64,000 nt of DNA from Alcanivoracaceae bacterium (lineage in GTDB: Bacteria; Pseudomonadota; Gammaproteobacteria; Pseudomonadales; Alcanivoracaceae): the NCBI GenBank assembly GCA_029210325.1, contig JARGPU010000005.1:124001-188000 (forward strand), in the 5' to 3' direction. Numbering within the stretch: position 1 is the stretch's first letter; every line of letters begins with the position of its first letter. Shown piece by piece: positions 36,342-45,752 of this stretch. Made by a program: the position numbers and the translations under genes. The notes below the pieces were generated by a model. It saw only the letters and a list, made by a program, of their open reading frames with translations. It was not told the DNA's origin and made no database searches.

Positions 36342-36367
36342 TTAGCGGCGAGTCAGCTTTTGCAAAA

Positions 36368-36790
36368 TCACGCTTCCGAGGCCGTTGGAAGGGAATAGAT
36401 GCCCGTCACATGGGCCACCATCTTGTCACTGCCAGCACTGAATAAGCGCACCTCCAGCACCGCAGATCGACGACCAAGGCGAATGATCTGCGCTTCGGCA
36501 ATGAGATCGCACGGATCCGGACGGGCAAGAAAGTTGATATTCAGGTTCTGCGTGACCGCCATCTCAAGCCGGCCGAGCTGGCCAAGAATAGCCGCATACA
36601 TGGCTGCATCCGCCAGCCCCATCATGGTCGGCCCAGACAAAGTGCCGCCTGGACGAACAAGGTTTTCCCGGAATGGCTGGCGTAACCGAGCCTTGCCTGA
36701 GCCCGCCTGTTCTATACGAATGCCGTGCTCGCTGAAGTTGGGCACCCCACTGCGAATAATCTGCTCTACCGCGCTGGCATCAAGACTCAT
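36368..36790 (-). CDS. PaaI-family hotdog thioesterase
   Basis: This protein of about 140 aa has the hotdog fold, with the family loop RPGGTLSGPTMMGLADAAMY containing the catalytic acidic residue on the long helix, then LNINFLARPDPCDLIAEAQI. It should hydrolyse an acyl- or aryl-CoA. The start at 36790 fits homologous length; the frame is open upstream to 36877, with another ATG at 36826, and no start has a strong ribosome site. It is divergent from proS and convergent with tamB. Confidence 0.78.
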   Translation of the reverse strand: MSLDASAVEQIIRSGVPNFSEHGIRIEQAGSGKARLRQPFRENLVRPGGTLSGPTMMGLADAAMYAAILGQLGRLEMAVTQNLNINFLARPDPCDLIAEAQIIRLGRRSAVLEVRLFSAGSDKMVAHVTGIYSLPTASEA

Positions 36791-36918
36791 ATTGCAACTC
36801 TGCTGAACAAAACCGGCCTCTATCATAGCGATTGCATGCCGACAGAGCAGCATGCCCATGGGCAGCGACCTCCGCATACCGTAAAATGGCCGGCTTTAAC
36901 ACCTTTCAGGAACTGCTC

Positions 36919-38628
36919 ATGCGCGCGTCTCGCTTTCTGCTTGCCACCGTCAAGGAAACCCCGGCCGACGCCGTGGTTATCAGCCACCAGCTAATGCTGC
37001 GTGCCGGCATGATCCGCAAACTGGCCTCCGGCCTCTATAACTGGCTGCCGGTGGGGCTGCGGGTGCTGCGTAAGGTTGAGCGCATTGTACGTGAGGAAAT
37101 GGACGCCAGTGGCGCGCAGGAAGTTCTCATGCCGGTGGTGCAACCCATGGAACTGTGGGATGAGTCAGGCCGCGCCCCGGCCTATGGCCCGGAACTGCTG
37201 CGCATCACCGACAGGCATAACAACCCTTTCTGCCTCGGCCCCACCCACGAAGAGGTGATCACCGATCTGGTGCGCAATGAAATACATAGCTACAAGCAGC
37301 TGCCAATGAACTTCTACCAGATCCAAACAAAGTTCCGCGATGAGACCCGTCCCCGCTTCGGCGTTATGCGGGCACGCGAATTCATTATGAAGGATGCCTA
37401 CTCTTTCCATATCAACATGGAATCCCTGCAAAAAACCTATGATGAGATGTACCGCACCTACTGCAGGATATTCGATCGCATTGGTCTGGATTACCGTCCC
37501 GTCGCCGCAGATACCGGCTCTATCGGTGGCTCTGGGTCGCACGAGTTCCATGTGCTGGCGGACTCTGGCGAGGACGCGATCGCATTCTCCAACCAGTCTG
37601 ACTATGCAGCCAACGTCGAGCTGGCGGAAGCCATTGCTGTCGGGGAGCGCGCCGGCGCCAAAGAGGAACTGCGGCTGGTCGATACGCCCAACGCAAAAAC
37701 CATTGCCGAGCTGGTTGAACAGTTTGATATCCCGGCCAGTCAGACGGTAAAGACCCTGATCGTTGCAGCCAGCGAGGATTTCGGCGGAGGCTTTGTCGCA
37801 CTGCTACTTCGTGGCGATCATGAACTGAATGAGATCAAGGCGGAAAAACATCCAGCCATCGCCGGCCCACTGCGTTTTGCCACAGAAGAAGAGATCCGCA
37901 ACCTGATCGGCGCAGGGCCAGGCAGTCTTGGCCCTTTGAACCTGCCGATCCCGTTTATTGCCGACCAGGCTGTCACTCTGTGCAGCGACTTTGCCAGCGG
38001 TGCTAATATTGATGGCAAGCACTACTTCGGCATCAACTGGGAGCGTGATCTAGCCATTGAAGTGACCGCTGACCTGCGCAATGCCATAGAAGGAGACCCT
38101 AGCCCGGATGGCAAAGGCAGTTTGACCATCCGCCGCGGCATCGAGGTTGGTCACATTTTCCAGCTTGGCACCAAGTACTCGCAGGCACTCGGAGCCAAAG
38201 TACTGGATGAAAATGGCAAGGCCGTGGTTATGCCGATGGGCTGCTATGGCATTGGCGTAAGCCGGGTAGTCGCTGCTGCCATTGAGCAGAATTATGATGA
38301 CCGCGGCATTATCTGGCCTGCCTCCATAGCCCCGTTTGATGTAGCACTAATTCCTCTCAACCTGAAGAAAAACCCACGCGAGGGCGAGCTGTGCGAAAGA
38401 CTCTACGCTGAACTCACCGCTGCTGGCTTTGATGTGCTTTACGATGACCGAGAAAAGGAACGGCTGGGTGTCAAACTCGCCGACGCCGAGCTGATCGGCA
38501 TTCCCCATCGGTTGCTGATCACGGAGAAAGGTATTGATGCCGGCACTCTGGAGTACAAAGGACGCCGTGATGCAGATCCGACGGATGTTGCAATTACCGA
38601 ACTGACGACATTCCTTCAGTCCCGATGA
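36919..38628 (+). CDS. proS: Prolyl-tRNA synthetase (bacterial type with editing domain)
   Basis: ProRS charges tRNA-Pro and hydrolyses mischarged Ala-tRNA-Pro. The start at 36919 (569 aa; [15 protein letters not shown]) matches the family and has AGGA eight bases upstream; an in-frame reading from 36832 is leader. Class II motif 1 is in [19 protein letters not shown], motif 2 in [17 protein letters not shown], and motif 3 in [18 protein letters not shown]. The INS editing domain lies at about 225-400. The C-terminal anticodon domain ends in [11 protein letters not shown]. Confidence 0.96.
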   Translation: MRASRFLLATVKETPADAVVISHQLMLRAGMIRKLASGLYNWLPVGLRVLRKVERIVREEMDASGAQEVLMPVVQPMELWDESGRAPAYGPELLRITDRHNNPFCLGPTHEEVITDLVRNEIHSYKQLPMNFYQIQTKFRDETRPRFGVMRAREFIMKDAYSFHINMESLQKTYDEMYRTYCRIFDRIGLDYRPVAADTGSIGGSGSHEFHVLADSGEDAIAFSNQSDYAANVELAEAIAVGERAGAKEELRLVDTPNAKTIAELVEQFDIPASQTVKTLIVAASEDFGGGFVALLLRGDHELNEIKAEKHPAIAGPLRFATEEEIRNLIGAGPGSLGPLNLPIPFIADQAVTLCSDFASGANIDGKHYFGINWERDLAIEVTADLRNAIEGDPSPDGKGSLTIRRGIEVGHIFQLGTKYSQALGAKVLDENGKAVVMPMGCYGIGVSRVVAAAIEQNYDDRGIIWPASIAPFDVALIPLNLKKNPREGELCERLYAELTAAGFDVLYDDREKERLGVKLADAELIGIPHRLLITEKGIDAGTLEYKGRRDADPTDVAITELTTFLQSR

Positions 38629-38830
38629 TCACCCCCTCGTGGCAGAGGGGCCGATCATCGGCTTCTGGAGCATTTTCGTAGCCTTTTTGTGAACTGGTGA
38701 TTGACGCGACGAGTACAACCGATAACAGTAACAACTGTCATGACACACAACTGCACCGGTGGCGGTCTGATATTTTGCGGACAATCCGCATTCACGCGAC
38801 TGGTGCCTATGGCTGAAGCGGAATAAGTCA

Positions 38831-40087
38831 ATGCTGCGACTCTTGCTCTCTCTGTTTTGCCTGGTGACTTTGCCAGGAACAGCCATCGCCCATGTTTTTC
38901 AGATTCCCGCCGGTGAGCTTTCTGGACTAGTCAATCAAGCACCAGAGCCGTATAGCTTCTTCAGCATGCGAAATGGTCGCCTTGAGCCGGTCCCCCATCA
39001 GTGGCTGGCGTTTTCTGATGATGGCTTTCCCTGGTTTGCCAAAGACAGTGCCACCAAAAGAACGGGCAAAGCCGGTGTCATCAACGCCACCGACCGACTG
39101 CTGCTGCGTCGTAGCGATGGTGGAGAGCGCCTTTCTGGTACACCTTCTGAGCATGTGGTTGGAGAAGTTCAGGTAGCCATCGGCGGTGCCACCCTCTACT
39201 ACTATGCGGTACGAAATGCCTACCGTCAGGCAACCCAACGCTATATCCGCTTTGACCGGCAGCGCATGCAGGTTCGCAGCACGGACTACTCACTTGAAAT
39301 GGATCAGGACAACATGCTGATCTGGAAGGACTTCTTTTATCGCGGCTTCGAGACCGCGTCCGGCAAGCCCGAAACATTGCTAGACACCCTTAAAATTCGC
39401 ATGAGCGCAGGTCTATTCTCGGAGAATGCGCGCATCACGCTGACCAACGAAAATCTCGAGCCGCAGATTGAGGAAATAGTCGAAGGACCTCTGGCTTGGG
39501 CCATATTCGCCAGCACCACGCTGACAGTAGCGCGTGTGCCTGTGATGCGGATGCGCAATTACTTTCTGCTAATGCCGCAGCAGACAGACATTCATACCCG
39601 CTTCACCTTGCCCACCGTCGCCAAAACCGTACTAACTCCCCCAACCCTGTCCATGTCACTGGATGGCAACCAGCTCTACGACAGCAAACTGGTAACCAGC
39701 TGGACAGGTGACAAAGTAGCCATTACCGACGGCAAGCTATCAACCACCGAGCAGCAGATGAAAGACACCCCTCTTAAGGGCGACAACTGGCTCTGGTTCG
39801 GTACCGGCCGCGGTTTTGACCTGCTTGCTGAGCTACAGTTTCTGGAAGGATTTGAGCGGCCAGTGCGATTGCTCTATGAAGACGACGCCAGCCTGACGAA
39901 TCTGCCAGAGCGCTTTCCCGGACAACTACCCAATGTTGGCTTCATCATTGAGAAGCTCCCCATTGGCAAGGAGTTCTACTTCCGAGCTGGCCTGTATTTT
40001 AGTGAAAACAGCCAAAACCTCGGCCCCGGCCAGTACGCCAATTCGGTACTCGATGCCCTGCAAATCAGCTGGCGCACGATCGACTAA
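38831..40087 (+). CDS. Unassigned secreted protein (418 aa)
   Basis: I do not recognise this 418-aa protein. A clear signal peptide (LLLSLFCLVTLPGTAIA, cleaved near residue 20) sends it to the periplasm. The body is rich in beta-strand patterns without cysteines after the signal: GRLEPVPHQWLAFSDDG, VGEVQVAIGGATLYYYAVRN and IRMSAGLFSENARITLTNE. The C-terminal half has DNWLWFGTGRGFDLLAELQF. No membrane helix, repeat or catalytic motif stands out. It lies alone between proS and thpR. A weak promoter (TTGACG at 38701) may precede it, along with a perfect 6-bp hairpin (38776-38790). Confidence 0.7.
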   Translation: MLRLLLSLFCLVTLPGTAIAHVFQIPAGELSGLVNQAPEPYSFFSMRNGRLEPVPHQWLAFSDDGFPWFAKDSATKRTGKAGVINATDRLLLRRSDGGERLSGTPSEHVVGEVQVAIGGATLYYYAVRNAYRQATQRYIRFDRQRMQVRSTDYSLEMDQDNMLIWKDFFYRGFETASGKPETLLDTLKIRMSAGLFSENARITLTNENLEPQIEEIVEGPLAWAIFASTTLTVARVPVMRMRNYFLLMPQQTDIHTRFTLPTVAKTVLTPPTLSMSLDGNQLYDSKLVTSWTGDKVAITDGKLSTTEQQMKDTPLKGDNWLWFGTGRGFDLLAELQFLEGFERPVRLLYEDDASLTNLPERFPGQLPNVGFIIEKLPIGKEFYFRAGLYFSENSQNLGPGQYANSVLDALQISWRTID

Positions 40088-40092
40088 CCTGC

Positions 40093-40626
40093 TTAATCTG
40101 CCGCTGGCACCGTCCAGCGGCGCAGCGCTCGATAGCGCACACCCCATTCACTCATTCGGGACTCATACAGACATAGCTCTGTCGCCTGAAACGATAGCTT
40201 AAGCGGCATAACAGGTGCGGGAATAAATGCTCTGGACAAGCGCGCCAGGGTAATGTGAGGCCGAAACAGCTTTTCTTGAGGCTCAGACACAGCCTTAAGC
40301 AGCCTCTGGTGAAGCCCGGTCAGCGCCACCTCTGGAGCAACCTCTGCGGCAAAAATACGACTGCGGGCATCGGGAAAACAGCACGCCCGGTCAAGGTACA
40401 GAGGTATCGAGCCGCGCTCAACGGCGATCACCTGATCAATCGCACTACATATATCTTCCTTGCGGGCCGCTGTTATTTCCCCGAGGAATAGCAGGGTAAT
40501 ATGGAAGTTGCCCGCAATCACCGGGCGGGGACTGGCTGACGCCAGCTGTGCCACCGCCCGGTCACGGACACTGATCAGCTCTAGAGACAAATGATCAGGA
40601 ACAGACAAACCGATGAATGCTCTCAT
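40093..40626 (-). CDS. thpR: RNA 2',3'-cyclic phosphodiesterase ThpR
   Basis: This is a 177-aa 2H-phosphoesterase with both catalytic motifs, HITLLFLGE and HITLARL, that hydrolyses 2',3'-cyclic phosphates at RNA ends. The true start is the ATG at 40626 ([11 protein letters not shown]) with AGAGG upstream. The reading frame continues to 41181, but that part lies antisense within rimO and shows no family similarity. It diverges from rimO with about 80 bases between. Its 3' end carries an 8-bp stem-loop. Confidence 0.88.
   Translation of the reverse strand: MRAFIGLSVPDHLSLELISVRDRAVAQLASASPRPVIAGNFHITLLFLGEITAARKEDICSAIDQVIAVERGSIPLYLDRACCFPDARSRIFAAEVAPEVALTGLHQRLLKAVSEPQEKLFRPHITLARLSRAFIPAPVMPLKLSFQATELCLYESRMSEWGVRYRALRRWTVPAAD
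40100..40121. terminator. 8-bp perfect stem-loop at the end of thpR
   Basis: GCCGCTGG (40100-40107) and CCAGCGGC (40114-40121) pair perfectly around a 6-base loop. It lies inside the last codons of thpR and just after the stop of the convergent unassigned secreted protein gene. No T-tract. Confidence 0.45.
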
Positions 40627-40707
40627 GGCCTCTGTGCCTGCCGGGCGGTACAATCTGCGCCCCCGGGAACCTCTGACCCTGTTCCTGCCAACACGGTGAC
40701 CCTCACA

Positions 40708-42051
40708 ATGTCTTCTGAAAAGCTCCCCACCTCCCAGACCCCGGGCAAAGTCGGTTTTATCAGTCTGGGCTGCCCGAAAGCGCTGGTCGACTCTGAACGC
40801 ATTCTGACTCAGCTGCGAACCGAAGGCTATGAAGTGGTGCCAACCTATGAAGATGCTGACGTGGTGGTGGTCAACACGTGCGGCTTTATTGATGCGGCCA
40901 AGGCAGAGTCTCTTGAGGCCATTGGCGAAGCGATCAGCGAGAACGGCAAGGTTATTGTCACCGGCTGCATGGGCGTTGAGGAGGACAATATTCGTAAGGC
41001 GCACCCTCAAGTCCTGTCGGTATCCGGTCCCCAGCAGTACGAGCAGGTGGTCAATGCTGTTCATCAGGTGATTCCACCGCTGGCCTCCCATGATCCGTTT
41101 ACTGACCTGGTACCACCACAGGGCATCAAGCTGACACCTCGCCATTACGCCTATCTGAAAATTTCCGAAGGCTGCAACCACAAGTGCAGCTTCTGCATTA
41201 TCCCATCCATGCGCGGCAAACTGGTCAGTCGCCCGGTTGGCGAAGTGCTAGATGAAGCCGAACGACTGGTTAAAGCCGGGGTTCAGGAGCTACTGGTTAT
41301 TTCCCAAGACACTAGCGCCTATGGTGTCGACCTGAAGTATCAAACCGGCTTCTGGCAAGGTATGCCAGTCAAGGCGAAGATGCTCGACCTGTGTCGTGCC
41401 CTGGGGAGCATGGGCGTATGGGTACGCCTGCACTACGTTTACCCCTACCCGCATGTCGATGACGTCATCCCATTGATGAATGAAGGTCTGGTACTGCCCT
41501 ATCTGGACATACCTTTCCAACATGCCAGCCCGCGCATTCTTGAACTGATGAAACGACCAGCACACGCTGAGAACACTCTGGCTAGAATCAAGCGCTGGCG
41601 GGAAATCTGTCCAGACATCACCCTTCGCTCAACGTTCATCGTGGGCTTTCCTGGTGAAACCGACGAGGACTTCGAGATACTGCTCGACTGGCTAGAAGAA
41701 GCTCAGCTTGATCGAGTTGGTTGTTTTATCTACTCCCCGGTGGAAGGCGCTGGCGCCAATGAGCTGCCTGACCCGGTAGATGTAGAAGTAGCCGAGGAGC
41801 GCTTGGAACGCTTCATGAACGTGCAAGCGCGAATCAGCGCTCGTCGTTTGCAACAGAAGATTGGCCGAGAAATTGAAGTGCTTGTTGATGAGATCACCGA
41901 TCAGGGCGCTATAGCTCGTAGCCAAGCCGATGCACCGGAGATCGATGGACTGGTCTATCTTGATGGCACCACCAATGTGCAACCTGGCCAACGTCTGCGC
42001 GTACGAGTGACAGATGCCGATGAACACGATCTGTGGGCCGAGCCACTGTAA
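40708..42051 (+). CDS. rimO: Ribosomal protein S12 methylthiotransferase RimO
   Basis: RimO adds a methylthio group to a conserved aspartate of ribosomal protein S12. The start at 40708 gives 447 aa; the open frame from 40591 has no support. The N-terminal UPF0004 domain holds [12 protein letters not shown] and [10 protein letters not shown] cluster cysteines, and the radical-SAM motif is [13 protein letters not shown] domain lies at the C-terminus (about 380-447). The ribosome site is weak. Confidence 0.95.
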   Translation: MSSEKLPTSQTPGKVGFISLGCPKALVDSERILTQLRTEGYEVVPTYEDADVVVVNTCGFIDAAKAESLEAIGEAISENGKVIVTGCMGVEEDNIRKAHPQVLSVSGPQQYEQVVNAVHQVIPPLASHDPFTDLVPPQGIKLTPRHYAYLKISEGCNHKCSFCIIPSMRGKLVSRPVGEVLDEAERLVKAGVQELLVISQDTSAYGVDLKYQTGFWQGMPVKAKMLDLCRALGSMGVWVRLHYVYPYPHVDDVIPLMNEGLVLPYLDIPFQHASPRILELMKRPAHAENTLARIKRWREICPDITLRSTFIVGFPGETDEDFEILLDWLEEAQLDRVGCFIYSPVEGAGANELPDPVDVEVAEERLERFMNVQARISARRLQQKIGREIEVLVDEITDQGAIARSQADAPEIDGLVYLDGTTNVQPGQRLRVRVTDADEHDLWAEPL

Positions 42052-42087
42052 CAAAACAATTTCATATCCATACTCGGGAGGTGCGAA

Positions 42088-42945
42088 TTGCTCGCCAATG
42101 ACCCGGCTCGTGGCGCCATCCTGCTGGTTACTGGCGAATTACTGCTGGCGCTGATGGCCGCCATGATCAAGCACCTCGCCGACCAAGGACTATCCAGCGA
42201 AAGCCTGGTGTTCTTTCGTAATTTGCTTGGTTTGCTGATTCTGCTACCGCTGCTAATCAGCCGTGGTGGTCTTGGTCAGCTGAAAACCGAGCGCATTGGT
42301 CTGCATCTGCTGCGCGCGATCACCGGCGTCGGCGCCATGTTTCTTTTTTTCTACGCCATCACTCATGCCACCCTGGCGGAGGCTGTGCTAGTTAAAATGA
42401 CAGCGCCGTTTTTTCTTCCCTTGATCGGCCTGATCTGGCTTGGCGATAAAGTACGAGCACAAACCTGGTGGGCGATTTTTCTGGGCTTTCTTGGCGTAGT
42501 GGTCATTCTTCGCCCCGGATTTGGTGACTTTAACCCCGTGCTTTTAGTCGCTCTGGCCAGCGCGGCATTAATGGGTGTCGCCAAGGTGAGCATACGACGC
42601 ATGGCTGACTCGGAACCCCCACGCCGCATTGTTTTCTGGTTCGCAATGTTCAGCAGCTTAATTTCCGCTGTGCCAATGTTCTGGCAAAAGGTTTGGCCAG
42701 ACCAAACCCAGTTTGCTTGGCTACTGGCCATCGGACTGGTCGCCACCGTCGCTCAGTTTTGCATGACCCACGCCTACCAGTTGGCAAGCCCTGGCCGAAT
42801 AGGTGTCTACAACTATAGCTCCGTCATCTGGGCGGTGACGCTTGGCTGGCTATTCTGGGGCGAGACTCTCTACCTGGGATTTGTTATCGGCACCATACTG
42901 ATTGTCGGTGCCGGGATTTGGAACCTGCGTAGTCAGCGCTCCTGA
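42088..42945 (+). CDS. EamA/DMT-family drug-metabolite transporter
   Basis: This 285-aa inner-membrane protein has about ten hydrophobic helices in two EamA repeats. The first repeat includes ESLVFFRNLLGLLILLPLL and LAEAVLVKMTAPFFLPL, and the second ends in VIWAVTLGWLFWGETLYLGF. The start is a TTG at 42088, supported by a strong GGGAGG six bases upstream; no nearby ATG in frame fits. It may export amino acids or other metabolites; the substrate is unknown. It lies 36 bases after rimO. Confidence 0.85.
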   Translation: MLANDPARGAILLVTGELLLALMAAMIKHLADQGLSSESLVFFRNLLGLLILLPLLISRGGLGQLKTERIGLHLLRAITGVGAMFLFFYAITHATLAEAVLVKMTAPFFLPLIGLIWLGDKVRAQTWWAIFLGFLGVVVILRPGFGDFNPVLLVALASAALMGVAKVSIRRMADSEPPRRIVFWFAMFSSLISAVPMFWQKVWPDQTQFAWLLAIGLVATVAQFCMTHAYQLASPGRIGVYNYSSVIWAVTLGWLFWGETLYLGFVIGTILIVGAGIWNLRSQRS

Positions 42946-42977
42946 AAAAACCAATCCTGACACTGCGTTACGAGGAT

Positions 42978-43010
42978 GACACCGCCCCTTAACGGCGCTC
43001 CGGCGGTGTC
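42978..43010. terminator. 9-bp perfect stem-loop at a convergent junction
   Basis: GACACCGCC (42978-42986) and GGCGGTGTC (43002-43010) are perfect complements; the stop of the minus-strand ABC1 gene (42989-42991) is in the 15-base loop. No T-tract. Confidence 0.45.
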
Positions 43011-44257
43011 CAGTCGAAGGGCACATTGTAGGTCATCAGGAAACCACCCAACGTGATCAATACCCGAGCGATGCCGATATAGGAGTCCGGAATACGCACC
43101 TTGTTTTCACGGAACTTCTCCAGCAAATCAGACATCGCCAGGCCAAAATCATTTCGCTTCATGCGGTCACTGAGGACATACAGTGCCAGTTCTCGCAGCG
43201 TATCCGGATTGCCGCCAACAAAGCCCGCATCGACGAATAGCTGGCCAATATCTACGTCACCTTCGTAACCCATCATGCCATACAGCAATTTGGAATAATT
43301 GCGCACTTCGCTCGGCGTCAAACGGCCCAACGTGCCGAAGTCAAGAATGCTTATTTCACCCTGATCATTGACGATGAAATTACCCGGATGCGGATCCGCC
43401 TGATAGACACCCACTCGGGTGACCTGTTGCAAATAGGAAGCGAACAGCAGGCTCAACAGATCTGCCGCTTTTTCCGGGTGGGCATCAAGGTAATCACGTA
43501 AGCGATGGCCATGCTGCCATTCACTTACCAGCACATTGGCACCGGACATCTTCTCTACCAGACCGGCCACTTTGATCCGCGGCGGATGACGAATCCGGGA
43601 GAAACGACGCATATTCTCTGCTTCGTTGCGGAAATCGAGCTCAACCGAGGTCATATCCAGCAACTGCTCAGTGATCTGGACAAAGTCTAACTGGCTAAAC
43701 ATGGGTGCCAGCAGTAGTGCCAATAGACGGAAAACCCGGGCATCCTGCTCAAATAGCTCCGCCACCTCAGGCAAGCGTATCTTTACCGCCACTTCCCTGC
43801 CATCACGCAAGGTTGCACGATGTACCTGAGCAATCGACGCAGTAGCAGCAGGCACTTCATTGAATTCGAGAAAACGATCCCGCCAACGAGAGCCCCATGC
43901 ACGCTCAAGCACCGGTTCTACTTTGCCAAAAGGTACAGGCGTAGCATCATTCTGCAGAGATTGAAGGGCGATAATATAAGCGGGTGGCAAGACATCAGGG
44001 CGACATGAGAAGAACTGCGCAGCTTTTATCCAGATGGCGCCGTTTCGGCGACACAACTGCGTAACTGCTTCAGCGGCGCGCTTATGGACCTGTTCAAGCT
44101 GATCAGGGCGGGCCCGCCGTAATGACAGACCATGACGGCCATAAAGGGCCAGAATATCGAGCCCTGTGCGCAGGGCGCGAGCATATCGGCGGCGGCCGGT
44201 AAGCAGACTGCCCACCGCGCCGGAACCGGTGCGCGCCAACTGGATACTCGAAACCAA
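42989..44257 (-). CDS. ABC1/UbiB-family atypical kinase, variant KAAQ motif
   Basis: This protein of about 422 aa belongs to the UbiB/AarF/ABC1 atypical kinase family, usually linked to isoprenoid lipids such as ubiquinone. The Ala-rich nucleotide loop ATASIAQVHRA, the lysine in EVAVKIRLP, the catalytic HPGNFIV and the metal-binding LDFGTLG are present. The N-terminal KxGQ element is KAAQ here (WIKAAQFFSCRPD), losing the glycine. The start is uncertain: TTG at 44257 is possible, with GGGGA eight bases upstream. It may be divergently expressed from the methyltransferase gene. Confidence 0.78.
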   Translation of the reverse strand: MVSSIQLARTGSGAVGSLLTGRRRYARALRTGLDILALYGRHGLSLRRARPDQLEQVHKRAAEAVTQLCRRNGAIWIKAAQFFSCRPDVLPPAYIIALQSLQNDATPVPFGKVEPVLERAWGSRWRDRFLEFNEVPAATASIAQVHRATLRDGREVAVKIRLPEVAELFEQDARVFRLLALLLAPMFSQLDFVQITEQLLDMTSVELDFRNEAENMRRFSRIRHPPRIKVAGLVEKMSGANVLVSEWQHGHRLRDYLDAHPEKAADLLSLLFASYLQQVTRVGVYQADPHPGNFIVNDQGEISILDFGTLGRLTPSEVRNYSKLLYGMMGYEGDVDIGQLFVDAGFVGGNPDTLRELALYVLSDRMKRNDFGLAMSDLLEKFRENKVRIPDSYIGIARVLITLGGFLMTYNVPFDWTPPERR

Positions 44258-44388
44258 GTGTCATATCCCCAGAAAAAGTCGCATCAGTGTAACCAAATCA
44301 TGACATCATGTACTGTGATGTATTGCTCCACCCTGTAACAATGCGTAATGGGCGAGCCTCCGTTCACCAGATAGAGCAGGAACCTTTC

Positions 44389-45021
44389 ATGTCGTCAGTC
44401 CGTATTGCGCGCAACGACACGCGTGCCATCCATAGCCGCAGCATTGTTGCGCTAAAGCCTTCTCATCCCCTGATTCGCAAACTGAAAAGAGACCTGCCTA
44501 CCCCATCCATCCATGGCGACAAGGTCTGGGACTCCAGCTGGTTGCTGATGGATGAGTTACGCCGCAATCCCCCCCCAAAAAAGGGCACCTTGATGGACTT
44601 AGGCTGTGGCTGGGGCCCTCTAAGCGTATATGCAGCAAAGAAACTGAAACAACAAGTGATCGCCGTAGACGCTGACGACGGGGTATTTCCTTACCTGCAG
44701 CTGCATGCTCAGCTGAATGGCGTCACCATCGAAACGCGCCAGCGGCGCTTTGAAAAGCTCAAACGCAGTGACCTTGAGGGCGTGCAGACCTTAGCCGGCG
44801 CGGATATCTGTTTCTGGGATGAGCTGACGCCAGTGCTGTTCAAGCTTATCCGCCGCTCACTGAAGGCCGGCGTCGAGAGAGTGATTATTGCCGACCCTGG
44901 CCGGGATCCGTTTTACCAGCTGGCAGAGCGCTGCGAAAAAGCCTTTAACGCGCGTGTGGTAGAACGTAAAACATCCAAACCCAAAATAGCTCTTGCCGAC
45001 CTTTTGATTGTCGAGGCCTGA
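44389..45021 (+). CDS. Class I SAM-dependent methyltransferase, METTL20/PrmA-like
   Basis: With the start at 44389 (210 aa; AGGA nine bases upstream) the protein has WDSSWLLMDEL followed by SAM motif I LMDLGCGWGPLSVYAA and the acidic VIAVDADDGV. The later region has ADICFWDELTPVLF. The W-D-x-S-W-x-L lead-in is typical of protein lysine methyltransferases of the METTL16/20/21 type, but a tRNA or rRNA target is equally possible. The stop is immediately followed by the TTG start of the RluA-type gene. Confidence 0.7.
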   Translation: MSSVRIARNDTRAIHSRSIVALKPSHPLIRKLKRDLPTPSIHGDKVWDSSWLLMDELRRNPPPKKGTLMDLGCGWGPLSVYAAKKLKQQVIAVDADDGVFPYLQLHAQLNGVTIETRQRRFEKLKRSDLEGVQTLAGADICFWDELTPVLFKLIRRSLKAGVERVIIADPGRDPFYQLAERCEKAFNARVVERKTSKPKIALADLLIVEA

Positions 45022-45690
45022 TTGGACCAGCGCCCCTACCACCTGCCGCCGCCCTGCACAGAACCACTGCTCGTGCTGCATCAGGACGACTGGCTGGTAA
45101 TCGTCAATAAGCCGGCATTTTTGCTGTCAGTGCCAGGTCGCGGCCCGCTAAAACAGGACAGCGTGCAAAACCGGCTAGCCGCGCAGTTCGATGATATCCG
45201 GCTAATCCATCGGCTGGATCTGGATACGTCCGGGATTATGGTGTTTGCCCGTGGCGGCCCTGCGCAGAAACATCTGGCTCGGCACTTTCAGGAGCGCAAG
45301 GTGCGCAAGGAATACCGCGCCCGGGTGGCCGGCATTGTTGGACCAGACCAAGGTGAAGTAGAGCTACCAATTATTTGTGATTGGGAAAACCGGCCAAGAC
45401 AAAAAATTAGCGACGCCGGTAAATGGGCGCTGACTCGTTATCGGGTGCTAAGCCGCGACATCGATAGCGACAGCACACTTCTGGCACTGGAGCCTTATAC
45501 CGGCCGCTCCCATCAGTTACGTATTCATATGCGCGAACTGGGCCACCCGATCATTGGCTGCGACCTCTATGCGCCCGCCGATATTCTGGCCCGCTCGCCG
45601 CGACTACTGCTACATGCCTGTTATATAGGCTTTGACCACCCGCAATCCAACCAATGGCAAGAGTTCCACTGTCCGGCGCCTTTTTCCTAA
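45022..45690 (+). CDS. rluA: RluA-type RNA pseudouridine synthase
   Basis: This 222-aa enzyme has the RluA catalytic motif HRLDLDTSGIMVFA with Asp66, the RKEYRA strand and the GRSHQLRIHMRELGHPI motif. Length agrees with RluA, which modifies 23S rRNA and some tRNAs; lack of an S4 domain argues against RluC/D. Translation apparently starts at a TTG (45022) directly after the stop of the preceding gene, with GAGG upstream. Confidence 0.8.
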   Translation: MDQRPYHLPPPCTEPLLVLHQDDWLVIVNKPAFLLSVPGRGPLKQDSVQNRLAAQFDDIRLIHRLDLDTSGIMVFARGGPAQKHLARHFQERKVRKEYRARVAGIVGPDQGEVELPIICDWENRPRQKISDAGKWALTRYRVLSRDIDSDSTLLALEPYTGRSHQLRIHMRELGHPIIGCDLYAPADILARSPRLLLHACYIGFDHPQSNQWQEFHCPAPFS

Positions 45691-45752
45691 ACCTCCCCCT
45701 GCCCGCCAATAAACGCTACCATCTGGCCATTGACAGCTGCACGGAACAGGCA

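Noticed and set aside
40627-41181. Long N-terminal extension of thpR
   Set aside because: It lies antisense within rimO, has no similarity to the phosphodiesterase family, and a normal start with a ribosome site exists at 40626.
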